The notes under the pieces were generated by a model. That model was not told the DNA's origin. It worked only from the letters and a program-made list of their open reading frames with translations, and did not search any database. Positions 16,727 through 25,355 of a stretch of DNA of 64,000 nt are shown here, one piece after another. Position 1 is the stretch's first letter, and each line of letters begins with the position of its first letter. The translations under genes and the position numbers were made by a program. The stretch covers positions 41,216 to 105,215 of the forward strand of contig DATGJI010000056.1 of assembly GCA_035295225.1 (NCBI GenBank). The letters are read 5' to 3'. Source of the stretch: Candidatus Eremiobacteraceae bacterium. Lineage in GTDB: Bacteria > Vulcanimicrobiota > Vulcanimicrobiia > Eremiobacterales > Eremiobacteraceae.

Positions 16727-17452
16727 TTGGGCTTCCTCTTCTCGTTGTTGAGATTCTTCCTCTCGGACACGCGCGGCGACAACCTCACCGCGATGTTCAC
16801 CGACGACACGATCTCCGCAGGCAGCATTGCCCTCACACCGCTTGCTCCGGAAATGCCGTCCGGAACATTGTCGCCCCCCGATCAGGCGCACGCGCAGATC
16901 AGTTCGCTGCAGCAGATGGACCCGGACTTCAACGAAGTCGCGTTTCTTTCGGCCGCTGCGTCCGCGTACACAAAAGCCATCGAAGCCGAGGGCGCGATGT
17001 CGGCGGACGATGCGAAAGACGTCGCGACGCAGGCGTTCCACGACCGGCTCGCCGCGCGCATCGCCGATTGGCAATCGCAGGGGTACACCCGCGTCGTCAG
17101 CGGACTGAATATCGATGGCACAAAACTTTTCAAGGTCTCGATCGACGGTGTCGCGCAGTTCCTGACGGTAAGAATCACGGGATCGAGCGTGCGTTGCACC
17201 AAAGACATAAGCTCAGGCGTTGTCGCCGAGGGCAACATCGCCAGTCAGATGTTCACCGAATATGCGACCTTCACCAGACCGGCCGGAACCGTGACGCCGA
17301 AAACCACCGCTTTAGGAGGCACCGCGCACTGTCCGTCGTGCGGTGCGCCTGCTCCGGCCACCGCGACCGTCTGCCCGTTCTGCGGCACGCCGCTCACGCC
17401 CGGCGGCGCCCCGTGGCTCTTAGATAAGATCAGCCAAACCGCGTACGCCTGA
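16727..17452 (+). CDS. Tim44-like domain protein with C-terminal zinc ribbon
   Basis: A 241-residue protein starting at TTG 16727, with a good ribosome site (GGAGGG) just upstream. The middle (about residues 55-175) resembles the Tim44-like/TIM44-lipase domain, with DPDFNEVAFLSAAASAYTKAIEA as its first helix. The C-terminus has four cysteines in two CPxCG knuckles (CPSCGAP and CPFCGTPL), a zinc ribbon. A short hydrophobic segment at residues 2-12 may contact the membrane. Bacterial proteins of this type are uncharacterised; a membrane-associated protein-binding role is an inference. It may be the last gene of the dcw transcript. Confidence 0.6.
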   Translation: MGFLFSLLRFFLSDTRGDNLTAMFTDDTISAGSIALTPLAPEMPSGTLSPPDQAHAQISSLQQMDPDFNEVAFLSAAASAYTKAIEAEGAMSADDAKDVATQAFHDRLAARIADWQSQGYTRVVSGLNIDGTKLFKVSIDGVAQFLTVRITGSSVRCTKDISSGVVAEGNIASQMFTEYATFTRPAGTVTPKTTALGGTAHCPSCGAPAPATATVCPFCGTPLTPGGAPWLLDKISQTAYA

Positions 17453-17456
17453 TTTA

Positions 17457-17478
17457 GGGCGGCGCTATACGGTCCGCC
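17457..17478. repeat. Degenerate hairpin between convergent genes, possible member of the second palindrome family
   Basis: GGGCGG and CCGCC arms around a centre containing TACGGT. The right half TACGGTCCGCC is the reverse complement of the left arm of the hairpin at 56965. It fills the 26-base gap between two convergent genes and could limit read-through from either side. Confidence 0.4.
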
Positions 17479-17844
17479 TCACGTCTTGTTTATGTGCGCT
17501 TCGTTGTATTCGCAAAACGGTATGCGCGGCAATACTTTGACAGCACCGTTTGCGAAAATCACCTTCACGTCGCGATAGACCGATGGGCAATGCTCGTATG
17601 AGTTCTGCTCGAGGCGTATATAGAATGAATGACCCGGCAGCACCGGGCTAGTCAAATCGTCGATACCCCAGAACGATTGGCCGGACTTGCGGTCATAGAG
17701 CTCGACGATCCGAACATTGGTGTCGTTGTAGATCGTGAACGTCACGTACTTCGCCGCTTGTGCGGCTTGCGCACGAAGTAGTCCGCATGCCGTGAGTGCG
17801 AAGATCGCAACCAAGAAAGCTCGGAGCGTTGTGTGCCGTTTCAT
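17479..17844 (-). CDS. Small secreted protein of unknown function
   Basis: 121 residues with a clear signal peptide (MKRHTTLRAFLVAIFALTAC, alanine-rich cleavage region to about residue 31). The mature part is beta-rich, with TFTIYNDTNVRIVELYDRKSG, a conserved-looking SFWGIDDL, a PGHSFYIRL turn, and two cysteines near the end that may form a disulfide. The layout recalls a recurring secreted module in environmental bacteria (NDT...WG.D.L...PG...C...V.FANG), but I do not recognise a characterised family. It lies 7 bases downstream of the copper-amine-oxidase-N gene on the same strand, so the two are probably cotranscribed. Confidence 0.75.
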   Translation of the reverse strand: MKRHTTLRAFLVAIFALTACGLLRAQAAQAAKYVTFTIYNDTNVRIVELYDRKSGQSFWGIDDLTSPVLPGHSFYIRLEQNSYEHCPSVYRDVKVIFANGAVKVLPRIPFCEYNEAHINKT

Positions 17845-17851
17845 GGGAATA

Positions 17852-19456
17852 TTATTGCGGCTTATGCGGAATCGGAGGCGGCATCGGATGGGGGATCGGA
17901 TGCGGCATCACCGGCCGGGGCATCGGCATCGTCGGGATCGGCATCGTCGGCAAAGGCATCGTCGGCAACGGCATCGCGATCGGGCGTACGAAAACCGAAC
18001 CGCCCGGGTACATCACGCGGCCTTGCTTGGGATTTGTCGGGATGGGCCGCGATAAGATCGGATCGTAATGACGGCCCACCGGCAAACCCGTGACGCGCGG
18101 GATCCGCACCTCTATCGGGGCGCGACGTTCGATCGGCAGCGTATGGAACGCAACCGCGACGCGCGGTGACAATGGTCGATTGACGATCGACGGCATGACG
18201 GCATAGCGAAGATCGATCGGCGCAGAACGGCGCGTGCCATCGACATGCAACGGCGCAGTCGAATGCACCACGACCGTGCGCCCGTCATCCGTCTTGAACT
18301 TGGCGGCCAGAACCGACAATCGCGGGTGGATGCCGAACGGTACGGGTACCATGCCGAAGTAGTATCCCGGATATCCATACCACGGCTGCAATGGATACGA
18401 TCCTGGGAAGCCGCCGATCGTGATAAAGCCATTTCCGTACGGAAAGAAGCGGCTGAAGAAAATCACTTCGACGACGTTGCCGCCGTACAGCCAGAGCGGC
18501 CCGGGTGAATAGAGCGAGAATCCCGGCGGGCAGAATCCGTAGCGGCGATAGCCGTAGCCGTATGATTGCGGATAGTAACCGATGACGGACGACGCATAGT
18601 CGTAACTGTTGCCGGCATCGACCGTGAACGTCCAGGTCTGATAGATCGGCGTGCCGTCAAGCGCTTCGCCGCTCACGGTCACGCTATGGGAGCCGTTCGC
18701 CAATCCGGCGCTCGGCGTATAGGCGACGTACGCGGAAGAGATCGTCGCGAGATTGGTGACGTCGCCGCCGTCCACTTCTAGTCGAACGGTGGACGGATCG
18801 ATGGAGGAGTCGCCGCCACCGAGGCGCGCGTAGATCTGCGGATACGTGGAGCCTACGACGCTTTGCGGAGCGGGCTGCACGTCGCTGATCGTGGGCGGCG
18901 ACGAGTACGACGAGGGCGCGCTCGGCACCGATGAATCCGACCCCGGCAAAGTCGGCACCGACCCCGTTGCGTTCGCGCGCGAATACGAGCCCTTGGCCGG
19001 ACCAGAGAGCGTGGCGACAAAATTGCCGTGCGATTGACCGGTGACGATCGCAACGGTGTTCGTTCCCGCATCGTAGTCCGCGTTGACGTTGAAAGCTTCA
19101 TTCAGGAGATGGAGCGGCACTTCCATGCGGCCTGCGAAGACGCGCGGTGCGACGTCCATGACCATTCGCGCGCCATCGACCGTTGCGATAAGCGAGCCGG
19201 CGTTTATCTTCGCATCGACGCCGCGCCACTTGATGTCGGCCGAGCCCGAGGCTGCATCGAACGAGACCGTCGCGCCGAGCTGCTCGAGGACATGGAGCGG
19301 CACGAGCATGTGCACGCCGTCGCCGATCGCGGGAACATCGGTGCTCGTCTCGTGGCCGTCGATCAGAATGGTCGGCGGGGCGGCTGACGCGGCAGTTCCG
19401 CGCGCAAAAGAAAGCGCGAGGACGAGACCGAGGGCGACGAAGTGGAGTGAACGCAT
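17852..19456 (-). CDS. Secreted protein with copper amine oxidase N-terminal domain and Ig-like domain
   Basis: 534 residues with a signal peptide. The copper-amine-oxidase-N (stalk) domain comes first (about residues 30-140, with two half-repeats of the form VPLHVLEQLGATVSFD and VPLHLLNEAFNVNADYD). An Ig-like module follows around residues 175-275 (PTISDVQPAPQSVVGSTYPQIYARL), then a glycine/tyrosine-rich region. The C-terminal tail consists of short MPLPT/MPIPT proline repeats. The catalytic oxidase domain is absent. Such proteins are usually surface or cell-wall binding. The start at 19456 has GGAGAT 9-14 bases upstream; an in-frame start at 19519 would add a basic stretch before the signal peptide. 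Confidence 0.7.
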   Translation of the reverse strand: MRSLHFVALGLVLALSFARGTAASAAPPTILIDGHETSTDVPAIGDGVHMLVPLHVLEQLGATVSFDAASGSADIKWRGVDAKINAGSLIATVDGARMVMDVAPRVFAGRMEVPLHLLNEAFNVNADYDAGTNTVAIVTGQSHGNFVATLSGPAKGSYSRANATGSVPTLPGSDSSVPSAPSSYSSPPTISDVQPAPQSVVGSTYPQIYARLGGGDSSIDPSTVRLEVDGGDVTNLATISSAYVAYTPSAGLANGSHSVTVSGEALDGTPIYQTWTFTVDAGNSYDYASSVIGYYPQSYGYGYRRYGFCPPGFSLYSPGPLWLYGGNVVEVIFFSRFFPYGNGFITIGGFPGSYPLQPWYGYPGYYFGMVPVPFGIHPRLSVLAAKFKTDDGRTVVVHSTAPLHVDGTRRSAPIDLRYAVMPSIVNRPLSPRVAVAFHTLPIERRAPIEVRIPRVTGLPVGRHYDPILSRPIPTNPKQGRVMYPGGSVFVRPIAMPLPTMPLPTMPIPTMPMPRPVMPHPIPHPMPPPIPHKPQ

Positions 19457-19541
19457 GGCGGGAGATCTCCGTGCCCGCGGTCTTCGCGAGTCGCGCGCGG
19501 CCGCCCCCTGCTTTTTCATCTTGGAACTTGCCTAGGGCTTC

Positions 19542-19608
19542 CTGAAGGGGCCGACGCCAGTCGGCCCACTTTATGTTCGCCCGGGCCGACTAGCGTCGGC
19601 CCCTTCAG
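19542..19608. repeat. Two palindromic repeat copies (C1, C2) facing each other
   Basis: C1 (19544-19567) has the GAAG flank on the left and C2 (19583-19606) has it on the right. The pair therefore forms one large imperfect inverted repeat with about 26-base arms around a 15-base centre. It lies between the GH92 gene end and the start of the copper-amine-oxidase-N gene, both on the - strand, and could act as a strong terminator or mRNA-stabilising structure. Confidence 0.88.
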
Positions 19609-19629
19609 CAACAAAAGGCCGGGCGAAGG

Positions 19630-22600
19630 TCAGGGCAGCGCGATCGCAACCGGCCACGCGGCGAGCGGAATCGGTTCGGACAAGCCGTGCGTTCTTACGT
19701 CCACGACGACGCAGTCGTTGTCTCCAAGGTTGACGACGAACGCGCTCGCGCCATCGGGACTGATGGCGATCGCGACGGGCTCGTAACCGACGACGATCGG
19801 GGCGAGCGCAGTCCGCGTTGCGAGGTCGATCGGCGTCACCGAATTGCCGCCGGAATTCGCGACAAAAAGCTGCTTCCCGTCCGGTGACAGAGCCAACGCT
19901 TTCGGCAAAACGCCGACCGGCACGGCCAACGAACTCACGGCTGCGCTTCCGGTGCCGGACGCGCTTGCGATCGTCACGGTATTGCCGCCCTTGTCGCTCG
20001 AAAAGATCGTCGCGCTATCCGCCGAGACGAGCACCGTACGCGGTTGCGCGCCCACCGGGATCGGAGGCAATGCCTTGCCGACGCGCGTGTCCACCGGCGT
20101 GATCGCGTTGGCCGACTGGTCGGCGACGTAGAGCATGGCACCGTTCGGTGCAATCGCGATCCCGCCGGGCTGCGCACCAACCGCGATCGGCGCGCCGGCG
20201 AGGAGCGTCGCCGTATCGATAGGCTGCACGGTATTATCGCCGCTGTTCGCGACCCAGACGGTTTTGCCGTCGGGCGTCACGCGGATGCCCCACGGAGCAT
20301 TGCCGACTTTAACGGTGGCGATCGTCTTCTGCGATCCAGTGTCCACGACGCTGACGTCGTTCGACCCGTTGTCCGCGACATACACGCGCGCGCCATCCGG
20401 GCTGAGCGCAAGATCGCGGGGATTCAAACCCACGGGAATATCTACGCCCGTCACATCGGTGTTGGGATCGATGGGCGTGATCGAATCGCCGAAGAAGTTC
20501 GCGATGTATCCGAGACGTAACGATTCGCCCGGGCGCACCACACGGACGACGATGGAAGAGCGCGGCAGCAATGCGCCGTCATCGGTTTTCCCCGTGGCAT
20601 AGGCGCGGTAGAGTCCGGATCGTGCGCCGGCGGTCACTTGCACGTCCGTCACGTCACTCGTATCGCCGACCGGACCCAGGTGCGCCACTGGACCCACGGT
20701 GAGTACGCCGGGCACACCGGTGAACGATACCGCAATTGGAATACGCGGACCCGAGGGCATGCTTTCCGAAACGCCAACATTTGCCGAGCCTCCAGGCGCT
20801 ATGTCGATTTCCTGCCGGCTGAATTCGACCGTCGCCGACGATGACGGCGGAAAAGACACCGGTCCAAGCGCGTACGATGGCGGCGCGTCCTGCGATGCCG
20901 CGGCCCAGCTCGTGTTCGGCCGCGTGCCGACCGCAATCGCAAGATGCATCGGATGTGCCAACGCGAACGGCACCCAGCTCCTCTGCCACGGGCTGCCGTT
21001 CACAGCGACCTTCTCGATGTACGCGGCATCGTCGGAAGCCTGCGGCGCATCGATGGAGATCTGCGCGCCGTCAGGAACGGCGATACGAGCGTGCGGAAAA
21101 AGCGGGGTGCCCAGATCGAGCACCGGCGCAGCCGGATTCTGCGGGTACAGCCCAAGCGCGCACCAGACGTACCACGCGCTCATCGTACCGAGGTCGTCGT
21201 TACCGGGAATGCCGTCAGGCGTATCGCCGTACAACTGCACGAGCGCGGCGCGCACGACCGTCTCTTCCTTATATGGCGCGCCGGCCGATAGATAGGCCCA
21301 CGGGCTGCCGAGGCTCGGTTCGTTGCCAAGCCACGCAAAAGGCTTGTCTTGGCCGGCGTTGATCTGGCTGAAGTAATCGTCGAGCTTTGCTTGCGCGGCC
21401 GCATCGCCGCCCATACCGCCGATCAGCGCCGCGTAGTTCTGCGGAACCATCCACGTGTATTGCGCGGCGTTGCCTTCCTGAAAACCGCTCTGGCCTGCAT
21501 CGGTGACCGGCGTCTGTTGAAACGCGCCGTCCGCGTCGCGCGGCGCGATGAGGCCGGTCGAGCGGTCGAAGAGCGTCGCCCAGTTCTGCGCGCGGCGCAT
21601 CATCGTCTCGTAGGTCGTCCGATCGCCGATCGCTTTTGCGAACTGGGCGATGGAAAAATCGTCAAGGGAGTATTCCAAGGTCAGCGACGCCCCATTGGGC
21701 ACCGGCGAGACGTTGGTGGTGTGCGTGTTGACGACGTAACCGCGCGTGAGATATTCGTCGAGCCCCGGCCGCTCCACGTACCACCCGAGGCCAGGCGGCG
21801 ACGAGATATCCGTCGCGCCTTTCACCATGGCTTGGAGCGCTGCGTGCGCGTCGAAATCGCGTGCGCCGAATGCGTACGCGCCGGCGATCGACGGATCTGC
21901 CGGATCGCCGCCCATCACGCCGCTCTCGGTGTTCGCGAGCGACCAGCGCGGCAGAAAGCCCCACGCCTGCGCGGTATGCACGAACGAACGCATCATATCG
22001 CTCGTGCGTATCGGATCAAGCATGGCGATCAGCGGCATTTGGGTGCGATAGACATCCCAACCGGAGAAGTTCGCATACTCCACATGACCCGCGTCGGTCT
22101 TGTGGATCTGATCGTCAAAACCGCGATACGAACCGTCGGCATCGCTGAAGACGTTGGGATGCAGCAGCGTGTGATAGAGCGCAGTGTAGAAAATCCGCTC
22201 ATCCTTATCGCTGCCGCCGCTCACGCTGATGCGGCCAAGCTCTTGCGCCCAGAGGGACTGTGTCACGCTGCGCACGCGGTCGATGTTCCACGTCGTGGCC
22301 TCGGCACGCAAATTCGCGTGCGCGCCGGCCACACTTACGTACGAGATCGCCGCCTTGATCTCAACCGTTGGGTTTTGCGTGGTGTCGAAGGTGACCCACG
22401 CGCCGACGCCGCTGCCGTGCGCGGCGGTTGAGTTCGGCGTGAGATTCGTGCCGCCGAGCATCCACGTGCCCGATGTCGCCCACTTCCGATTGAACTGCAG
22501 CGCGAAATACACGGTGTGCGTATCAGGCATGCCGCAGAACCAGCCGGTCTTGACCGAGCCCGTCAACATGTCGCCGTTTGAGAGCTGAACGGTTGTGTCG

Positions 22601-23136
22601 CCCGACCCGCCTTGATCCGACGACGCATTGATGATGATGTTCGCCATCGGCGATGACGGGAACGTGAATCGCCCAAGTCCGCTTCGCGTGGTCACGGCGA
22701 GCTGCGACAGGATCGGCTGCGCGCCGACGAGCGACTGGTAATATCCGGGTTGCGCGACTTCGGATGCGTGCGCGAATGGCTGCTGCAGCTTTGAGAGGTC
22801 GGGTGCGTCCGGCGGTCCGAGCGCCCCGACGAACGGCAGAATGCTGACATCGCCGCCCACGCTGCATCCGGGACCGCTCAAGTGCGTGAGACTGAAGCCG
22901 GTGATCGTGCCATCGTTGTAGTTGTAGCCGCCGCCTGCAGGTTGGGATGGCGTATCCGGGCTCCATTGCAGCATGCCGAATGGCGCGTCGGCGCCAGGGA
23001 ACGTATCGATCTGTCCGCCGATGGCTGTCGTGGACGTTCCAACCAGAGGATCGACTTTATCGAGCGGCGCCGGCGGATCGGCCAAAGCCGGAGCACCGAC
23101 GAGCAACGCGACACACACGAAAAGCCAACCGCGCAT
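19630..23136 (-). CDS. Secreted GH92-family glycosidase (putative alpha-mannosidase) fused to a YVTN beta-propeller
   Basis: About 1168 residues with a signal peptide. The N-terminal two thirds match glycoside hydrolase family 92: VDPLVGTS near the start, TFPGADAPFGMLQWSPDT, GFSLTHLSGPGC, YTALYHTLLHPNVFSD, and NEPSLGSPWAYL. GH92 enzymes are calcium-dependent exo-acting alpha-mannosidases on N-glycans or mannans. The last 300 residues are at least six YVTN-type propeller blades (PDGARVYVADNGSNDVSVVDT, PDGKTVWVANSGDNTVQPIDT and similar). The start at 23136 has GGAGGG upstream; a longer frame begins at 23166. It follows the peptide-binding lipoprotein gene by 17 bases and is probably cotranscribed with it. 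Confidence 0.85.
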   Translation of the reverse strand: MRGWLFVCVALLVGAPALADPPAPLDKVDPLVGTSTTAIGGQIDTFPGADAPFGMLQWSPDTPSQPAGGGYNYNDGTITGFSLTHLSGPGCSVGGDVSILPFVGALGPPDAPDLSKLQQPFAHASEVAQPGYYQSLVGAQPILSQLAVTTRSGLGRFTFPSSPMANIIINASSDQGGSGDTTVQLSNGDMLTGSVKTGWFCGMPDTHTVYFALQFNRKWATSGTWMLGGTNLTPNSTAAHGSGVGAWVTFDTTQNPTVEIKAAISYVSVAGAHANLRAEATTWNIDRVRSVTQSLWAQELGRISVSGGSDKDERIFYTALYHTLLHPNVFSDADGSYRGFDDQIHKTDAGHVEYANFSGWDVYRTQMPLIAMLDPIRTSDMMRSFVHTAQAWGFLPRWSLANTESGVMGGDPADPSIAGAYAFGARDFDAHAALQAMVKGATDISSPPGLGWYVERPGLDEYLTRGYVVNTHTTNVSPVPNGASLTLEYSLDDFSIAQFAKAIGDRTTYETMMRRAQNWATLFDRSTGLIAPRDADGAFQQTPVTDAGQSGFQEGNAAQYTWMVPQNYAALIGGMGGDAAAQAKLDDYFSQINAGQDKPFAWLGNEPSLGSPWAYLSAGAPYKEETVVRAALVQLYGDTPDGIPGNDDLGTMSAWYVWCALGLYPQNPAAPVLDLGTPLFPHARIAVPDGAQISIDAPQASDDAAYIEKVAVNGSPWQRSWVPFALAHPMHLAIAVGTRPNTSWAAASQDAPPSYALGPVSFPPSSSATVEFSRQEIDIAPGGSANVGVSESMPSGPRIPIAVSFTGVPGVLTVGPVAHLGPVGDTSDVTDVQVTAGARSGLYRAYATGKTDDGALLPRSSIVVRVVRPGESLRLGYIANFFGDSITPIDPNTDVTGVDIPVGLNPRDLALSPDGARVYVADNGSNDVSVVDTGSQKTIATVKVGNAPWGIRVTPDGKTVWVANSGDNTVQPIDTATLLAGAPIAVGAQPGGIAIAPNGAMLYVADQSANAITPVDTRVGKALPPIPVGAQPRTVLVSADSATIFSSDKGGNTVTIASASGTGSAAVSSLAVPVGVLPKALALSPDGKQLFVANSGGNSVTPIDLATRTALAPIVVGYEPVAIAISPDGASAFVVNLGDNDCVVVDVRTHGLSEPIPLAAWPVAIALP

Positions 23137-23153
23137 GCACACCCTCCGCTTCG

Positions 23154-24773
23154 TTAGATTCGCCAATTCTGAACGTTCCAGAAATCGGAGTTAACTGTTT
23201 CGGGCATAAATCCGCGCAAGTCGGTGTTGACGGCGTAGATGAAGCGCGGCCAAGCGATCGGGATGTCGGGCATATCGTAATTGACTTGGCGCTGCAGCTG
23301 CGCGTAGTACTGCGCCCGTTGCGCGCGATCGTACGTCGAGGCGCCTAAATCGATCAGGCGCTCCACCTGCGGCGTGCTGTAGCGAGCAAGATCGTTGCCC
23401 TTCGGCGGAAAGGACTGGCGGCTCAGAAGCGTGTCGCGCGACGGATCGACGTCGAAGCCGATCGTCGCGTAGAAAACACCGAACGTGCCGTTTTCGGCCG
23501 GGCCGCCCGGACCGCGGATGACGTTCAGCGGCATCGGCTTGACGGCGGCGTCGACACCAACCGCGCGCCAGTACGCCTGCACTTGCTGCGCGCCGGACAA
23601 GCCCGAGGCGCTCGCCGCGTCCACTAAGATCGCCGCCTCGAGACGGATGCCGTTCTTCGCGCGTACGCCGTCCGGACCCGCGACGTATCCGTCCGCATCG
23701 AGCAGCTTGCGCGCGGCCGCAGGATCGAAGGGCGGCGCGCCGTTGTCCTTCGTATAGCCCCAACTGTACGGCGGGATGACTGAATCCGCCGCGACCGCGA
23801 ATCCATCGTACGAGCGCTGTGCGATGGCCGGACGATCGATCGCGAGCGCGAGCGCTTCGCGCACCGAGCGATCGTCAAACGGCGGGCGCCGAACGTTGAA
23901 TTCCACGTAGGTCAGCGAATACGCCGGCGCCGCGATGACATTGATGCCGGGAACTCCGCGCAGTGTGACCGCCTGCGATGGGGTTGTCAGCTGTGCGACG
24001 TCAATCTCGCGCGAGCGCGCCATCGTCAGCGCTGTATTGGCATCGGGGATCGTGAAGATATCGACTTCTCGAAGCTGCGGCGCGCCGAGAAAATAGTGCG
24101 GGTTCGGCACGAGCACGATTTCGGTGCCGTGCTCCCAACGAGAGAATTCCAGCGGACCGGTGCCTATCGGATGGTTGCCGAACGGATCGGTTAACAGATT
24201 GTTGGAGTGGTCGAGGAGATGCTTCGGCACGATCTGCCCGTTCTCGCCGTCGCAGAAGAGTTGGTTGAGCGCCATCGCGAGCGGCTTCTTCAAACGCACG
24301 ACCACGGTATATGCGTCGGGTGCAGTTACGGACGCGACGTCGGAGAACGTGCTTGCCGCCGGAAACGGTACTTTGGGGTTTGTCATCTCTTTATATGTAA
24401 AAACAACATCCGCCGACGTGAACGGCGCGCCGTCATGCCAGACCACGCCGCGTCGCAAGCGGTAGGTGATCGTTTTCCCGTCACGGCTCAAGCCGCCGTT
24501 CGAGAGCGAAGGAACCACTTGTGCAAGATCCGGCAAGACGGTACCGTTCGAATCGAGCTTGACTAAGCCATCGAAGATCGCTTCTTGGATATAATTCTCT
24601 ATGTAGAGGCCGCCGATCAGCGGATTGAGCGTGTTCGGCGAATCCGGCCGCGAGACGCGCACCACGCCAGGAATTGTTCCGGACGAACGCACGGAATTGG
24701 TGGATTCGGAAACGTGCGAACAGCCGCACACGAGTACGGCGATGACCGCGCAAACGAATATTCGCTTGTGCAT
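23154..24773 (-). CDS. Peptide/oligosaccharide ABC-transporter substrate-binding lipoprotein (SBP family 5, OppA-like)
   Basis: 539 residues. The start at 24773 gives a lipoprotein signal with lipobox LVCGC, so the mature protein is membrane-anchored through Cys. The family 5 solute-binding signature is present: NTLNPLIGGLYIENYIQEAIFDGLV, TYRLRRGVVWHDGAPFTSADVVFTYK, and SVREALALAIDRPAIAQ. Family members bind peptides, nickel or oligosaccharides. No permease or ATPase gene is adjacent, so the binding protein is an orphan here. Its pairing with a GH92 glycosidase makes glycopeptide or oligosaccharide capture an attractive but unproven guess. Confidence 0.88.
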   Translation of the reverse strand: MHKRIFVCAVIAVLVCGCSHVSESTNSVRSSGTIPGVVRVSRPDSPNTLNPLIGGLYIENYIQEAIFDGLVKLDSNGTVLPDLAQVVPSLSNGGLSRDGKTITYRLRRGVVWHDGAPFTSADVVFTYKEMTNPKVPFPAASTFSDVASVTAPDAYTVVVRLKKPLAMALNQLFCDGENGQIVPKHLLDHSNNLLTDPFGNHPIGTGPLEFSRWEHGTEIVLVPNPHYFLGAPQLREVDIFTIPDANTALTMARSREIDVAQLTTPSQAVTLRGVPGINVIAAPAYSLTYVEFNVRRPPFDDRSVREALALAIDRPAIAQRSYDGFAVAADSVIPPYSWGYTKDNGAPPFDPAAARKLLDADGYVAGPDGVRAKNGIRLEAAILVDAASASGLSGAQQVQAYWRAVGVDAAVKPMPLNVIRGPGGPAENGTFGVFYATIGFDVDPSRDTLLSRQSFPPKGNDLARYSTPQVERLIDLGASTYDRAQRAQYYAQLQRQVNYDMPDIPIAWPRFIYAVNTDLRGFMPETVNSDFWNVQNWRI

Positions 24774-24858
24774 CAGGCAGAATTCGATTCGGTCTGGCCC
24801 AGGCGCGTTCCTCAACCTCTTGCGGGTGTCGATACAAATCGCCGAGAAGCGCGGCATT

Positions 24859-25353
24859 ATGCAATCCCCCCGGTGTGCGTGCGGAAGGGTGGAAATCGAA
24901 GCCGTGGGCGCGCCGATCACGAGCGTTGTCTGCTATTGCGATTCTTGTCAAGAAGGCTCTCGGCAGATCGAGGCATTGACTAAAGCAGCCCCAGTCTTAG
25001 GACCAGACGGCGGAACTGCTTATATTCTTTACCGTAAAGATCGCATACACTACTCAAAGGGCGCCGAGCTTCTAAAAGGCTACAAGATAGACGAGAAATC
25101 GGCGACGAGTCGAGTAGTCGCTACGTGCTGCAATTCTGCCATGGTCATGCGATTTGACGATGCGAAGCACTGGGTCCCAGTGTATCGAACCCGATTTCGG
25201 GGCGATATCCCTCCGGTGCAATGGCGCATTTGCACGAAGTTCAAGCCCGATAATGCCGAGATTCCGACGGATGTTCCAAGTTCCGAGATGTACCCCGCCG
25301 GATTTATGTGGAAGCTTCTAGCCTCAAGACTCTCGATGCTGTTCGGCAGATAA
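24859..25353 (+). CDS. DUF6151 / GFA-like zinc-binding protein
   Basis: 164 residues from ATG 24859. The N-terminal CACG, the CYCDSC cluster near residue 25 and the later TCCNSAM resemble the Mss4-like beta-tent fold of glutathione-dependent formaldehyde-activating (GFA) enzymes. The order and the GGTAYILYRKDRIHY stretch fit DUF6151. Cysteine positions suggest one or two structural zincs. The enzymatic function is unknown. It is divergent from the peptide-binding lipoprotein gene, with about 85 bases between starts, and converges with alr, leaving only 2 bases between the stops. Confidence 0.65.
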   Translation: MQSPRCACGRVEIEAVGAPITSVVCYCDSCQEGSRQIEALTKAAPVLGPDGGTAYILYRKDRIHYSKGAELLKGYKIDEKSATSRVVATCCNSAMVMRFDDAKHWVPVYRTRFRGDIPPVQWRICTKFKPDNAEIPTDVPSSEMYPAGFMWKLLASRLSMLFGR

Positions 25354-25355
25354 TT

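Noticed and set aside
21349..22431. Open frame of 360 codons opposite the GH92 gene
   Set aside because: Antisense shadow of a well-supported glycosidase; no recognisable domain.
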